Shown: positions 27,435 through 36,952 of the stretch, piece by piece
Numbering within the stretch: the stretch's first letter is position 1
How the letters are laid out: the number at the start of each line of letters is the position of its first letter
Source: Rhodoblastus acidophilus
GTDB lineage: Bacteria; Pseudomonadota; Alphaproteobacteria; Rhizobiales; Beijerinckiaceae
NCBI RefSeq assembly: GCF_025961575.1
Contig: NZ_JAOQNX010000018.1
Location: 44,549 to 108,548, forward strand
Direction: 5' to 3'
Length of the DNA: 64,000 nucleotides
The notes under the pieces: model-generated
What the model was told of the DNA's origin: nothing
The model's database searches: none
Seen by the model: only the letters and a program-made list of their open reading frames with translations
Program-made: the position numbers and the translations under genes

Positions 27435-28285
27435 GGCGTCGCCCCAAAGCCGTCGAAACGCTCCGGCAGGTGAGCCGAGAGCTGGCTGCATGCGCGCGGA
27501 GGGCGGCAGAATCGGGCGTGCGCGCAATTTTCGGGAGAGAGCGGACATTGGCCGCCGCCGTCCGGGCGCGGCGCCGTCTTCGCGCCCGCGCCCCGCCCCG
27601 GAGCGACCGCGCCGAACATCAGAATCGCGCTGGCGATGGCGCCGAGGCCCGCGACGATCGCCAGGGTCACGCCGACATTTTGCCGCGCCCGGAACAAGAC
27701 CATCTCGGTGTCCTGCGCCGCCTGGCCGTCCTGTTCCGCGTTCGCAGAAAGAGAGCTTTCGATCGTGGACGCCAGAGCTTGCGCCGCCGCGAGGTCCGTC
27801 GTCACGAAAATCCTGACGGCCGCGGCCGTGTCGCCCTTCCCCGCCGTTTCGATCGCCGCCTGACTGTTTGCGCGGAAGCGGCGCCATTTCGCCGCCAGCT
27901 CCTGCGCCCTGCGCGCCTCATCGGCGCCCAGGGGCTTGAACGCCGCGATCGCCGCGTCGACCTTGGCCGCCGCAACGGCTGCATCCCGTTGCAGATCCTC
28001 CCGTCGGTCGTCCTCGACCATGCCGGCCAGCAGGGCATGGCCTTCGCTGATGCGATAGTCGGCGACGGCGGCGCGCAGTTCCGGCAGCAAGACCAGAGCC
28101 GGCGGCGATTTTTGCTGCAAGCGCTGGGCGGCGCTGTCCATGGCCGAGATCTGCAAGGAGGCGACAGCGCCGACGCCGACGACGACGCCGATGCTCAGCG
28201 CGGCGACCAGCGCCGCCTTGGACTGAAACAGCGAATGCGCCCGCAATTCGGGCCATCTCTGAAATAACTTCTCGAAACCTAACAT
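27398..28285 (-). pseudogene. Truncated methyl-accepting chemotaxis protein (sensor part only)
   Basis: 295 codons. Residues 1-230 look like a chemoreceptor N-terminus: membrane helix 1 (about 25-45), a four-helix-bundle-type periplasmic domain, membrane helix 2 (VTLAIVAGLGAIASAILMFG). No HAMP or signalling domain follows; the last 65 residues are Arg/Pro/Ser-rich and read like out-of-frame sequence. The frame ends inside the 3' end of the response-regulator gene. Could also be a short sensor-only protein, but decay is likelier. Confidence 0.6.
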
Positions 28286-28537
28286 TGGGACACCAAAATG
28301 CGAAGCTGCGTCCGCAACTTCTTAAGTCCAATGGATGATGTTACGCTCGGGAAGACCATAAAAGGTCTTATCGAATTGAAATTCATCAAAAACCCTGAAA
28401 CGAATTGCTAAAATGCGTGGCAATCTTGCGCGAGGGAACGATCCTCCTTCACTTTCATGGACATCAATTACGACGAAAAATGCGCGGGTTTCCTTGCGAT
28501 CCCGTTACCGCCAATGCGAGAACCGTATTCCCCTGCG
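28286..28537. other. Intergenic region, lower GC
   Basis: About 250 bases, AT-richer than its surroundings (for example GAAATTCATCAAAAACCC), upstream of the chemoreceptor remnant and downstream of the NUDIX gene. No gene or clear terminator recognised. Confidence 0.4.
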
Positions 28538-29140
28538 TCACCCTCGCATAAGACCTGACGCCGCGAGCCAGTACAGTAGGGTCAGCGTCTTGGCGTCGCG
28601 AATCTCGCCCCGCCCGGCCTGGGCCAGAACGTCTTCGAAATCCGCCTCGATCACGACGATCTCCTCGCCCTCCTCCTCGAGCCCGCCGCCCGCGGCGACG
28701 CGGGCCTGCGGCCCATAGGGCGCGACGAAGAAATAGAGTTTTTCGGTGGTCGCGGCCGGGCTCACAAAAGCCTCGAACAGAAAGCGCGCCTCGCCGACCG
28801 CGAGACCCATTTCCTCGTGGGCCTCACGGCGCATGCAGGCTTCCGGGTCCTCGCCGGGGTCGAGCGTGCCGGCGCAGGCTTCGAGCAGGCCGGGCGAACG
28901 GTCGTTCATATGCGCGCCCAGGCGAAACTGATGCGTCAACAGGATTTTTCCGCGCTGCGGGTCATAGGGCAGCACGGTGACGGCGTCGGGGCGGCGGAAC
29001 AGGCTGCGCTTGTGCGCATCCCAGCGCCCATCCGCGCGCTGCAAGTCATAAGTGACGGCCGAATAGGAATATTTGTCGGACACCAGCACTTTTTCTTCGA
29101 GGTCGCGCAGCAACGGCCCATTGTCTGATGTTTTGCTCAT
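28538..29140 (-). CDS. NUDIX hydrolase (NudK/ADP-ribose pyrophosphatase type)
   Basis: 200 residues. Nudix box GTLDPGEDPEACMRREAHEEMGL region near residue 105 (G-X5-E-X7-RE-X2-EE-X-G) with AHMNDRSPGLLEACAG upstream, as in GDP-mannose/ADP-ribose pyrophosphatases. Start set at MSKTSDNG (29140), one base before the nadK stop, so the two genes form an operon nadK-nudix. Cytoplasmic nucleotide-sugar or ADP-ribose hydrolysis is likely; NAD turnover would fit the pairing. Confidence 0.85.
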   Translation of the reverse strand: MSKTSDNGPLLRDLEEKVLVSDKYSYSAVTYDLQRADGRWDAHKRSLFRRPDAVTVLPYDPQRGKILLTHQFRLGAHMNDRSPGLLEACAGTLDPGEDPEACMRREAHEEMGLAVGEARFLFEAFVSPAATTEKLYFFVAPYGPQARVAAGGGLEEEGEEIVVIEADFEDVLAQAGRGEIRDAKTLTLLYWLAASGLMRG

Positions 29141-29141
29141 G

Positions 29142-29927
29142 TCAGTGCCTGAACTGTTCGCGCAAGATGCGCTCTTCCATGGAATGTCCGGGGTCATGGA
29201 GCAATTCCAGCCCGGTGCTCTCGTCCATTGAGATCGCCACCTGGGCGACGTCGCGGATTTCGAAATGGTCGGCGACCGCCGCCACCGGCCGCTTTTCCTG
29301 CTCCAACACCTCGATGACCACCTCCGCCTTGCTGGAGATCAGCGCGCCGCGCCAGTGGCGGGGGCGGAAGGCGGAGATCGGGGTGAGCGCCATCAGCGGC
29401 GCCTCGATCGGCAGGATCGGCCCGCCGGCGGAGAGGTTGTAGGCGGTGGACCCCGCAGGCGTCGCCAGCAGCACGCCATCGGCGATCAGCTCGGCCATGC
29501 GGGTGTGGCCGTCGACGAAAATGCGCAATTTCGCCGCCTGCGCCGACTGGCGCAGCAGCGACACTTCATTGATGGCGCGCGCCTCCGCGGTTTCGCCGCG
29601 AAAGGTCTTCGCATTCATCTTCAACGGATGGATGATGGTGCTGCGCGCGGCGGCGAGGCGTTTGCGCAGGCCGGTCTCGCGGAACTCGTTCATCAGAAAG
29701 CCGACGGAGCCGCGGTTCAGGCCGTAGATCGGCACGCCGCGCCCCATGAAGCGGTGCAGGGTTTGCAGCATCAGCCCGTCGCCGCCGAGAGCCACCACCA
29801 CATCCGCCTCTTCCGAATGGACGTCGCCATAGCGCCCGACCAGCCGGGCGCGCGCCTCCTCGGCCTCGGGCGCGTCCGAAGACAGGAAATGGATCCGCTC
29901 GAACCGGCGCAAATACCCCTCGATCAT
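29142..29927 (-). CDS. nadK: NAD kinase
   Basis: 261 residues. Catalytic GGDG in [20 protein letters not shown] near residue 45, GSVGFLMN near 75, and [21 protein letters not shown] near 155 (the conserved TPxGSTAYxxSAGG). Phosphorylates NAD to NADP. Start ATG 29927; the frame continues upstream for hundreds of codons but as antisense shadow. First gene of an operon with the NUDIX gene. Confidence 0.94.
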   Translation of the reverse strand: MIEGYLRRFERIHFLSSDAPEAEEARARLVGRYGDVHSEEADVVVALGGDGLMLQTLHRFMGRGVPIYGLNRGSVGFLMNEFRETGLRKRLAAARSTIIHPLKMNAKTFRGETAEARAINEVSLLRQSAQAAKLRIFVDGHTRMAELIADGVLLATPAGSTAYNLSAGGPILPIEAPLMALTPISAFRPRHWRGALISSKAEVVIEVLEQEKRPVAAVADHFEIRDVAQVAISMDESTGLELLHDPGHSMEERILREQFRH

Positions 29928-30227
29928 CGAAAGGCCCGTCCCTTCCGTCGCTTCCACGCGATCGGCGGAAACGAACCGCGCGGCAAATCGCCGCGCTTTC
30001 GCCGCAGACTTAAGCCGGGAAGCCGCGCAGGGCAAGCCGGGACCGCGCTGGCGCGCCGCAAAACCGCGCCGCGGACGCTCCCGAAGTCCTTTCAACGCAT
30101 TCAATTGCGTCGAAGACCTTTGCGGCTTTTGTCGTTGACGAGGATCAAAAACTTCCGCGTTGTGATTTTCAATGCTACAGTTGCCGTCGCGGCAGAGCAG
30201 CCGCACAGGTTCAGTGGGGAGCGTGGC
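29928..30227. other. Divergent region nadK / fnrL
   Basis: About 300 bases containing the promoters of both genes. The only clear element is the FNR-type box at 30135-30148. Confidence 0.5.
30135..30148. promoter_or_regulatory. FNR/FixK-type box upstream of fnrL
   Basis: TTGACGAGGATCAA, one mismatch from TTGAT-N4-ATCAA, the FnrL/FixK consensus. It is 80-93 bases before the TTG start, suiting autoregulation of the adjacent Crp/Fnr gene. Confidence 0.65.
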
Positions 30228-31013
30228 TTGGATACGCTGGTCGATAAGGCCCTTGTGGAAACCGTGTTCGGGCGTCTCGACGCCAACACGCGCGTCATGG
30301 CCTGCAACGGACACAAGGCGCCGCAAAGTCCCGGACTCGACTGCTGCGATTGTGAGATCAAGGACCAGAGCGTCTGCTGCGCCCTCGACCCCGACGAGTT
30401 CGAGGTCCTGGAAAAGATCGGCCGCAGCCAGGGCTATCCCGCCAAGAGCACGATTTTCGAACAGGGCCGCGAAGCCGGCTTCGTCTACAATCTCACCGCC
30501 GGCGCGCTGCGGCTGTCGAAACTGCTGCCGGACGGCCGGCGCCAGGTGGTCGGCTTCGCCATGCCCGGTGATTTCCTCGGACTCGATTTCGAGCCCACCC
30601 ATCTCTACACCGCCGACGCCCTGACCCCCGCCAAGGTCTGCCAGTTTTCGCGCCCCGGCTTCAGCGAAATGCTCGACGACAAGCCGCGCCTGCTGCGCCG
30701 GCTGATGAACATGGCCTCGCATGAGCTGGCGCTGGCGCAGGAGCAGATGGTGGTGCTCGGCCGCCGCACGGCGGAAGAGAAGATCGCCGCCTTCCTGGTC
30801 GGCATGCGCAAGCGCTACGGCCGCATCCACGGCCCCTCCGTCCATGTGCCGCTGCCGATGACCCGTCTCGACATCGGCGATTATCTCGGCCTCACCGTCG
30901 AAACCGTGAGCCGGATGATGACCCGGATGGCGCGGGAAAAAACCATTGTCATCGTGCCCGACGGCGTGCGCCTGCTCGACGTGCAGCGGCTGGAGCGACT
31001 CGCGGAAGTCTGA
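30228..31013 (+). CDS. fnrL: FnrL-type oxygen-responsive Crp/Fnr regulator
   Basis: About 261 residues. N-terminal Cys-X2-Cys-X7-Cys ([12 protein letters not shown]) and a fourth cysteine in [11 protein letters not shown] fit an oxygen-sensing 4Fe-4S cluster. A cyclic-nucleotide-binding-like fold and a C-terminal HTH ([21 protein letters not shown] with Glu-X2-Ser-Arg) follow. The TTG start at 30228 has GGGGAG 6 bases upstream; the first ATG is at 30297 (238 residues). In purple bacteria FnrL activates anaerobic photosynthesis and heme genes. Confidence 0.88.
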   Translation: MDTLVDKALVETVFGRLDANTRVMACNGHKAPQSPGLDCCDCEIKDQSVCCALDPDEFEVLEKIGRSQGYPAKSTIFEQGREAGFVYNLTAGALRLSKLLPDGRRQVVGFAMPGDFLGLDFEPTHLYTADALTPAKVCQFSRPGFSEMLDDKPRLLRRLMNMASHELALAQEQMVVLGRRTAEEKIAAFLVGMRKRYGRIHGPSVHVPLPMTRLDIGDYLGLTVETVSRMMTRMAREKTIVIVPDGVRLLDVQRLERLAEV

Positions 31014-31017
31014 TCTT

Positions 31018-31737
31018 GTGAATCCGGAGGAAGACAGGCGCTGGTTCCTCGCCGGCGCGCGACAGGCCTTTGCGGGCCCCGCCTGGTATGTGGCGCTGTC
31101 GCTGATGAGCACCGGGGCGCTGGCGCGGGCCGCCGACATGCCGCCCGGCGCCGCCATGCTGGCGACCGCGCTGATCTGGGCCGGCCCCGGACAAATCCTG
31201 TTCTTCGGCGCCATTGCGGCGAAAACCGCGCCCGCGACCATCGCTTTCGCCGTCAGCCTGTCCTCCGTGCGCCTGCTGCCCATGTGCCTGTCGGTGCTGC
31301 CCATGTTGCGCGGTGAAAGATCGCGTCGGCTGACGCTGCTGTTCGCCTCGCATTTCATCGCCGTCACGGTCTGGACGGAATCCTTGCGCCGCCTGCCCGA
31401 GATCGACAAGGCGCGGCGCCCGCCATTCTTCTTCGGCTTCGCCCTGGCCTGTATCGGGCTGACCACGCTGACCAGCGGGCTCGGCTACTGGCTGACGGCG
31501 GCGGTTCCCGCGCCGCTCGCCGCCGGTCTGATGATGCTGTCGCCAATCTATTTCCTCGCGGCGACGGCGCGGGCGGCGCGCGACGGCTCGGACTGGCTGG
31601 CGATCGGCGCCGGCGCCGCGCTGGCGCCGCTGACCCAGATTTTTGTCGGCGGCGGCTTCGACCTGATGATTCTGGCGCTGGTCGGCGGCGGCGGCGCCTG
31701 GCTCGCCGGATTTTACGCGCGCAGGACGGCGGCATGA
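31018..31737 (+). CDS. azlC: AzlC family branched-chain amino acid exporter, large subunit
   Basis: 239 residues, about six to seven membrane helices. [24 protein letters not shown] and [16 protein letters not shown] are AzlC-family signatures. With AzlD it exports branched-chain amino acid analogues or similar amino acids. GTG start 4 bases after the fnrL stop, so co-transcription with fnrL is possible. The stop overlaps azlD (ATGA). Confidence 0.86.
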   Translation: MNPEEDRRWFLAGARQAFAGPAWYVALSLMSTGALARAADMPPGAAMLATALIWAGPGQILFFGAIAAKTAPATIAFAVSLSSVRLLPMCLSVLPMLRGERSRRLTLLFASHFIAVTVWTESLRRLPEIDKARRPPFFFGFALACIGLTTLTSGLGYWLTAAVPAPLAAGLMMLSPIYFLAATARAARDGSDWLAIGAGAALAPLTQIFVGGGFDLMILALVGGGGAWLAGFYARRTAA

Positions 31738-32078
31738 GCTTCGACCCCGCCCTTTCCCCCTATCTCGCCGTGATCCTGATCGGGTTCCTGCCGAGCGAAG
31801 TCTGGCGTTGGCTGTCCGTGCTCGTCGCTCACCGCATCGACGAAGATTCCGAATTCTTCCGCTTCGTGCGCAGCGTCGCCACGGCGCTGCTGGTCGGGGT
31901 GGTGTTGAAAATCGTGGCGACGCCGGCGCGGGAGCTGGCCGCCGTGCCGATCTGGGCCCGCAGCGGCGCCTTTGTGTTCGCGGCGGCGGCTTTTTTCGCC
32001 TTCCGCCGCTCGGTCTTCGCCGCCATTCTTGCCGGCGAGGCGCTCATTGTCGCGGGCGCATGGTGGTGGGGCCGCTGA
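31734..32078 (+). CDS. azlD: AzlD family exporter small subunit
   Basis: 114 residues with three to four hydrophobic helices; overlaps azlC by 4 bases, the canonical pairing. YLAVILIGFLPSEVWRWLSV marks the N-terminus. Required partner of AzlC in amino acid export. Confidence 0.84.
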   Translation: MSFDPALSPYLAVILIGFLPSEVWRWLSVLVAHRIDEDSEFFRFVRSVATALLVGVVLKIVATPARELAAVPIWARSGAFVFAAAAFFAFRRSVFAAILAGEALIVAGAWWWGR

Positions 32079-32121
32079 CGGTGTAGGCTCGATTCGTTTC
32101 CACATCACCCGGACGAGCCCG

Positions 32122-32916
32122 GTGTCCCTCATCATTTCCATCGCCGCGATCAGCGTCTGGCTGTTCGGCCTGCTTCTTCTGGCGGCGCAGGCCCTCGCCC
32201 ACATCATCGGCTACCGGATCGGCGCCCGCGCGCGAAACCGGGGCCATAGCGCGTCCGACAGCGTCAGCGCGCTGGTCGCCGGCATGCTGGGCCTGCTCGC
32301 CTTCGTGCTGGCGCTCACCCTGTCCTTCGCCAACGAGCGCTTCACCGAACGCCGCGCCGGCACGCTCGCGGAAACCAACGCCATCGGCACGGCCTTTTTG
32401 CGCGCGAAGGCCGTGGGCGGGCCCGAGGGCGAGGCGATCGCCCGGCTGTTTGAAACCTATGTCGAGACCCGCGCCGATTTCATCCGCGCCGGCCACGAGG
32501 CTGAAAAGATCGAAGAGATCAACCGCCGCACCGAGGCCCTGCAGACGCAGATCTGGAGCCATGTCAGCACGATCGTGCGCGAAAAACCCAATCCGGTTTC
32601 CGTATCGCTGATGACCGCGGTCAACGAGGTCTTCGACGCCAGCGCGGCGGAGCGCTTCGCCTTTTCGATGCAATTGCCCTGGCAATTCTTCTCGCTGCTG
32701 ATCGCCCTCACCCTGATCGGCGCCGGCGCGCTCGCCTACCAGCTCGGCCTGCGCGGCAAGGAGCCGCCCTGGCTGGTGTTCCTGCTGATGGTGATGTGGA
32801 GCGCGGTGATCGTCAGCATTCTCGATCTCGCCACGGCGCGGCTCGGCGGCATAAGGACCGACGCAACCGCCTATGAATGGACCCGCCAGAGTTTTGCTCC
32901 GCCGCAAGCGCCGTAA
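32122..32916 (+). CDS. DUF4239 (bestrophin-like) membrane protein
   Basis: 264 residues: two helices near the N-terminus (LIISIAAISVWLFGLLLLAA and LVAGMLGLLAFVLALTLSFA), a soluble helical middle, and two C-terminal helices (WQFFSLLIALTLIGAGALAY, LVFLLMVMWSAVIVSILDL). FANERFTERRAGTLAETNAIGTAFLRA is the DUF4239 signature. GTG start at 32122. Function unestablished; an ion-channel-like role is only suggested by distant similarity. Confidence 0.78.
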   Translation: MSLIISIAAISVWLFGLLLLAAQALAHIIGYRIGARARNRGHSASDSVSALVAGMLGLLAFVLALTLSFANERFTERRAGTLAETNAIGTAFLRAKAVGGPEGEAIARLFETYVETRADFIRAGHEAEKIEEINRRTEALQTQIWSHVSTIVREKPNPVSVSLMTAVNEVFDASAAERFAFSMQLPWQFFSLLIALTLIGAGALAYQLGLRGKEPPWLVFLLMVMWSAVIVSILDLATARLGGIRTDATAYEWTRQSFAPPQAP

Positions 32917-33011
32917 GGCCGCGCGGCTCACATTCCGGCTTGCCGGATGGGGCTTTTCGCGGTTTCATCGTCATCCGCCGCCGTTCGCGCGGCCGATTTC
33001 GAGGAGCGCAC

Positions 33012-33215
33012 ATGCGTATGCCGATCGCCGCCGCCCTGCTCTGCGCCTTCGTTCTCCCCGCCGCCGCCCTGCCCGTCGCGTCGACCGGACTGTCCGCGCC
33101 GATCCCGCTGCTCCAGGCCAAGAGCAAGGCCAAGCCGGCGAAAGCCGCCAAGGCGAAGGGCGGCAAATGCGCGCCCGGCGCGATCTGCCCGCTGGTCGGC
33201 GGCGGCGACTACTGA
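33012..33215 (+). CDS. Small secreted lysine-rich peptide
   Basis: 67 residues: signal peptide (MRMPIAAALLCAFVLPAAAL), a Lys/Ala repeat segment (AKSKAKPAKAAKAKGGK) and a short tail with two cysteines (CAPGAICPLVGGGDY). The ATG is preceded by GAGGAGCGCAC. It overlaps no other gene. Probably exported and basic; no family recognised. Confidence 0.55.
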   Translation: MRMPIAAALLCAFVLPAAALPVASTGLSAPIPLLQAKSKAKPAKAAKAKGGKCAPGAICPLVGGGDY

Positions 33216-33442
33216 GTCGAGACGCCCGGACAAATCGTTCAATTTCAAGGCAGTGCCGCAGTTTCGCCACAAATTACGCTGGCGCGGTCATGCTTTACAA
33301 AAGCTTGCGCAGTGTAAGCCCGAGGCGTTCCGCAGAATACTGTGTCCTGAACGCAACGCCGGCGCGATATTTACCCCAACAGATTGCATCCACTGCAGGG
33401 GGATGCGAATCTGAGGGTCCTTTCTTTTTGGAGGACGTGACC

Positions 33443-34204
33443 ATGCGTCGCATTCTGATTTCATCGTTCCTGCTGGCTTCGACGGCTTACTCCGCCGTGG
33501 CGGCCGATCTGCCGTCGGTCAAGGCCGCTCCGGTCTATGTTCCCCCGGCGCCCGTCTTCACCTGGACCGGCTTCTACCTCGGCGTCTACGGCGGCGGCGT
33601 GTTCGGCACGACCCACGTCACCGGCCCGGCCTTCGTTCCCGGCGTCAGCAACGCCTACAACCAGAACCCGACCGGCGGCGCGGTCGGCGGTCTCGTCGGC
33701 TACAACTTCCAGTTCAACCCGAACTGGGTGATCGGCCTCGAAGGCGAAGGCGGCTGGCAGGGCTTCACCGCGACCAACACCTTCGTGAGCGCCGCCAACG
33801 GCCTCCCCTTCACCCAGCAGGTCACCACGGATTATTCGGCCCGCATCCGCGGCCGGCTGGGCTATGCCTTCGCCGATCGCGCGCTGCTGTTCGTCGCCGG
33901 CGGCGTGTCCTTCTCGGATATCGGCGTGCAGCTGAACAACCTGATCGGCTCGACCACCAAGGTCACGCAAGGCCTGGTCGGCTGGAACATCGGCGGCGGC
34001 CTCGACTATGCCTTCACCCCGAACTGGATCGGCCGCATCGAATATATCTACGACGATTACGGCTCGACCAATTACGGCTTCATCGCCAAGTCCGGCAACG
34101 TCTTCGACGACCGCAGCGCCACCTTCCAGTCGAGCACCGTGCGCGGCGCGATCATCTACAAGTTCGGCGCCCCGGCCGCGGTTCCGGTCGTCGCCAAATA
34201 CTGA
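33443..34204 (+). CDS. Outer-membrane beta-barrel protein (Omp25/Omp31 type)
   Basis: 253 residues: signal peptide (1-20, ending AVA), a Pro-rich linker (APVYVPPAPVFTWTGFYLG), then strands such as GLVGYNFQFNPNWVIGLEGEGGW and GRLGYAFADRALLFVAGGVSF and the terminal GAIIYKFGAPAA. Same porin-like superfamily as the protein at 18756. ATG preceded by GGAGGACGTGACC. A clean terminator follows, so it is a single-gene unit; probably abundant. Confidence 0.88.
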   Translation: MRRILISSFLLASTAYSAVAADLPSVKAAPVYVPPAPVFTWTGFYLGVYGGGVFGTTHVTGPAFVPGVSNAYNQNPTGGAVGGLVGYNFQFNPNWVIGLEGEGGWQGFTATNTFVSAANGLPFTQQVTTDYSARIRGRLGYAFADRALLFVAGGVSFSDIGVQLNNLIGSTTKVTQGLVGWNIGGGLDYAFTPNWIGRIEYIYDDYGSTNYGFIAKSGNVFDDRSATFQSSTVRGAIIYKFGAPAAVPVVAKY

Positions 34205-34233
34205 GACAATCGCCTGATTGTCCCGCATCATCG

Positions 34234-34259
34234 ACCCGGCCCGAAAGGGCCGGGTTTTT
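34234..34259 (+). terminator. Rho-independent terminator
   Basis: Stem ACCCGGCCC / GGGCCGGGT with tetraloop GAAA and a TTTT tail, 30 bases after the outer-membrane protein stop. Confidence 0.9.
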
Positions 34260-34351
34260 GCTCTTGAACATGTCGTCCAATATCGAGCGGATCGTGCGGC
34301 CGGTCCTTTTTGGACCCAATTTGACCTTTTACTCCGCGACGCGCCTCGCCT

Positions 34352-35239
34352 ATGGTCGCCCCCATGAATGACACTTATGCGACGCTGGCTTCCTTGGAGA
34401 GCTACAACAAGATTCTCGTGATCGGCAGTTGCCTCGCCCACGACGCCGCCAAGGCCTTGTTCCGCGAGGATGCGAATTACCGCTACATCTGGAGGATGAG
34501 CACGCCGAGCATGATGTCGCCCGAACCGGCGTCCTGCGACGCCGCGATTCTGGAGGCGATGAGTTCTTCGGAGCGGCTGACCTTCGAGCGCGACGTCTTC
34601 AAGACGCCGGGCATCGCCGACGCCATCGAAACAGCCGAAATCATCATCCTTGATCTCGTGCGCGACTCCTATGACTTCCTGAGGCTGGAAAATGGCGCCA
34701 TCATCACGCGCGGCGTCGAGGTCGAGAAATATGCGCTTGAAGAGACGCTCAAGACCACCGAGCGTCTGCGCCTGGGGACGCTGGGCCATTTCGAAATGTG
34801 GCTCGAGGCGATCCATCGTTTCGCCGAAATGGTCCGCGCCGCGCAAAAGCCGATCGTCGTGCTGAGACCGCGCTGGATGCATCTCTATTTGCACGAGTGG
34901 CGCTTCTCGCTCGTCGGCGATTTCGACCAATTCGAAATCGTCCGGCGCAACCTGGTCATCGGCCATTACGGCCGGATCATGGAAAGCCTGCTCGGCCTGC
35001 CGGTCGCGCTGTCGATCCCGGATTCGATCTCCTATGCGGATTCCGCGCATCCCTGGGGCTCGAATCCCCTCCACCTGCACGCCGCCTCGATTCAGGACAT
35101 CGTCGCGCCGCTGCGCGCCGCGGCGGAGACCCGGTCGGGCTTTGATCGTCTGAGGGGCGACAAAGAGGCCGCCCATTCAAGCGAAAGCGCGCTCAGGAAC
35201 ATGTTGAGCGAACGGATCCTGTCCGTGCCGCGGCTCTGA
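34352..35239 (+). CDS. DUF6270-like protein with a GSC motif
   Basis: 295 residues. LVIGSCLAHDAAKALF at the N-terminus resembles the GSC-x-x-RD block of DUF6270/SGNH-like proteins, and YADSAHPWGSNPLHLHA near the C-terminus resembles their Asp-X2-His catalytic block. No signal peptide. Related proteins occur with surface polysaccharide genes. Could be an SGNH-type hydrolase; substrate unknown. Start chosen at MVAP; Met5 is an alternative. Confidence 0.55.
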   Translation: MVAPMNDTYATLASLESYNKILVIGSCLAHDAAKALFREDANYRYIWRMSTPSMMSPEPASCDAAILEAMSSSERLTFERDVFKTPGIADAIETAEIIILDLVRDSYDFLRLENGAIITRGVEVEKYALEETLKTTERLRLGTLGHFEMWLEAIHRFAEMVRAAQKPIVVLRPRWMHLYLHEWRFSLVGDFDQFEIVRRNLVIGHYGRIMESLLGLPVALSIPDSISYADSAHPWGSNPLHLHAASIQDIVAPLRAAAETRSGFDRLRGDKEAAHSSESALRNMLSERILSVPRL

Positions 35240-35803
35240 TCAGAACCAGCGGGTCAGCGCCGCGACATCGGGTCTGACCCGGTCCTCGATCTCGCCGTCG
35301 ACGCGGCCGATATGGATGAAGCCGGCGATCTTTTCGTGATCCTCCAGGCCGAGCCGGCTCAAAAAGGTCCGGTCATAGGCGATCCATTCGGTCAGCCAGG
35401 CGGTGCGAAACCCCATGGCCACCGCCGCGACGGTGAGGGCCATGCAGACCGCGCCGGCCGACATTTCCTGCTCCCACAGCGGAATCTTGACATGCGGCGC
35501 GGCGCGCGACACCACCGCGATCACGGTCGGCGCGCGCGAAAACCGCCCGCGCTCCGCCGCCAGCCGCTCCTCGCCCGCCTCCGGATTTTGCGTTTGAAAC
35601 ACCTCGGCGCACAAAGCGCCGGCGCGGTCGCGGCCCTCGCCGTCGAACACGATGAAACGCCAGGGCGCGAGCTTGCCGTGATCGGGGACGCGCGCGGCCA
35701 GCTCCAAGAGGCGCGCGATCTCGTCGCGCGTCGGCCCCGGGCCCTTCATCGTCGGCGGCGGCGCGGAGCGGCGTTTCGCGAGCAGTTTCAGGGTGTCGGT
35801 CAT
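35240..35803 (-). CDS. Nitroreductase family protein (NfnB/BluB-like fold)
   Basis: 187 residues. RRSAPPPTMKGPGPTRDEIARLL then LAARVPDHGKLAPWRFIVFDGEGR is the FMN-binding nitroreductase core; QEMSAGAVCMALTVAAVAMGF and GFIHIGRVDGEIEDRVRP complete it. Closest in style to the YdjA-type minimal nitroreductases. FMN- and NAD(P)H-dependent reduction of quinones or nitro compounds is expected. Start at MTDTLKLL (35803), after AAAGGA. Stops adjoin the DUF6270-like gene end to end. Confidence 0.88.
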   Translation of the reverse strand: MTDTLKLLAKRRSAPPPTMKGPGPTRDEIARLLELAARVPDHGKLAPWRFIVFDGEGRDRAGALCAEVFQTQNPEAGEERLAAERGRFSRAPTVIAVVSRAAPHVKIPLWEQEMSAGAVCMALTVAAVAMGFRTAWLTEWIAYDRTFLSRLGLEDHEKIAGFIHIGRVDGEIEDRVRPDVAALTRWF

Positions 35804-35883
35804 GGCTTGTCCTTTGGCTTTCCCCGACATTGGCCGCAAAATCGCCGCTTTGTAAACCGATGCGGAAAGGCCATTGTGCGCGG

Positions 35884-36780
35884 ATGAGAAACCCCATGAA
35901 TTCCTGGCTGTGTCCCTGGCTGTCCCGCTGGCTGTTCGTCGCCGCCTGCCTCTCGCCCCTCCCCGCTTGGGCCGCGGCGCAGGTCAGCCTAAGCGCAGTT
36001 TACGCGCCTGCCGATTCGCAGCCGATCCGCTCCGGCGTGGTCTGGCGCGTGTTCGCCGCCGGCGCCGACGCCGACGGCGCCCATGCGCTGGTCGCCGAAT
36101 CGAACGAGGCCTTGCCCGTGGTGACGCTCGACGACGGCGAGTACATCGTCCACGCCGCCTGCGGGCTCGCCGGCGTCGCCAAGCAGATCAGCGTGAACGG
36201 CATCGCTCCCCAGGCGCAAAAGCTGGTGATGAACGCGGGCGGCCTGAGGATCAACGGCATGCTCAACGACGCCAGCATTCCTCCGTCAAAACTCGTTGTC
36301 CAGGTCTATCTTCCCTCCGCGAACGATCCCGAGGCCAAGCTGATCCTGCCGAATCTCAAGGCCGGCGAGTCCGCCTGCCTGCCGGAGGGCAATTATCACG
36401 TGGTCTCGAAACTGATGGATGTCTCGGCCGGCGCGACCAACGCCACCAACTCGGTCATCTATGCCGACCTGCGCGTGGTCGCGGGCAAGCTCACCTCCGG
36501 CGCGCTGCGCCACCGCGCCGCCACCATGACGTTGAAACTGGTGAATGCGCCGGGCGGCGAGGCGCTGGCCAACACCACCTTCTCCGTGCTGACGCCGGGC
36601 GGCGACGTGATCCGCGAATTGATCGGCGCTTTCCCCTCGCTGGTGCTGGCGGAGGGCGAATATGTCGCCATCGCCCGCCACGAGGACAGGACCTATCAGG
36701 CGACCTTCAAGGTGCAGTCGGGCCAGGACCGCGATGTCGAAGTGCTGGCGGAGCAACCCGCGCCCGAAGCCAAGCCCTGA
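35884..36780 (+). CDS. Hypothetical exported protein
   Basis: 298 residues with a signal peptide (CPWLSRWLFVAACLSPLPAWA) and a beta-rich mature region made of repeated Ig/prealbumin-like stretches (VVWRVFAAGADADG, LVVQVYLPSANDP, TLKLVNAPGGEALANTTFSVL). Similar exported proteins without known function are widespread in Rhizobiales. Start at ATG 35884; another ATG at 35896 is possible. Confidence 0.7.
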   Translation: MRNPMNSWLCPWLSRWLFVAACLSPLPAWAAAQVSLSAVYAPADSQPIRSGVVWRVFAAGADADGAHALVAESNEALPVVTLDDGEYIVHAACGLAGVAKQISVNGIAPQAQKLVMNAGGLRINGMLNDASIPPSKLVVQVYLPSANDPEAKLILPNLKAGESACLPEGNYHVVSKLMDVSAGATNATNSVIYADLRVVAGKLTSGALRHRAATMTLKLVNAPGGEALANTTFSVLTPGGDVIRELIGAFPSLVLAEGEYVAIARHEDRTYQATFKVQSGQDRDVEVLAEQPAPEAKP

Positions 36781-36922
36781 GCGGCGCCATGGTTAACTCC
36801 TTGTTTTCCAAACACGGCGATTTCGCGGAATCGCGCGTCTGCGCGGATGCGAAGCTCGCGCGGCGATGGCAATATGTGCTCACAACTGCCGCGCGGCGGA
36901 AACAACAATCTCCCGAAACCTT

Positions 36923-36950
36923 AAAGCCCGGCCTCAGCCGGGCTTTTTTT
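36923..36950. terminator. Bidirectional terminator
   Basis: Stem AAAGCCCGGC / GCCGGGCTTT with loop CTCA and a T-run, between an exported-protein gene and the convergent GST gene. Confidence 0.85.
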
Positions 36951-36952
36951 GT

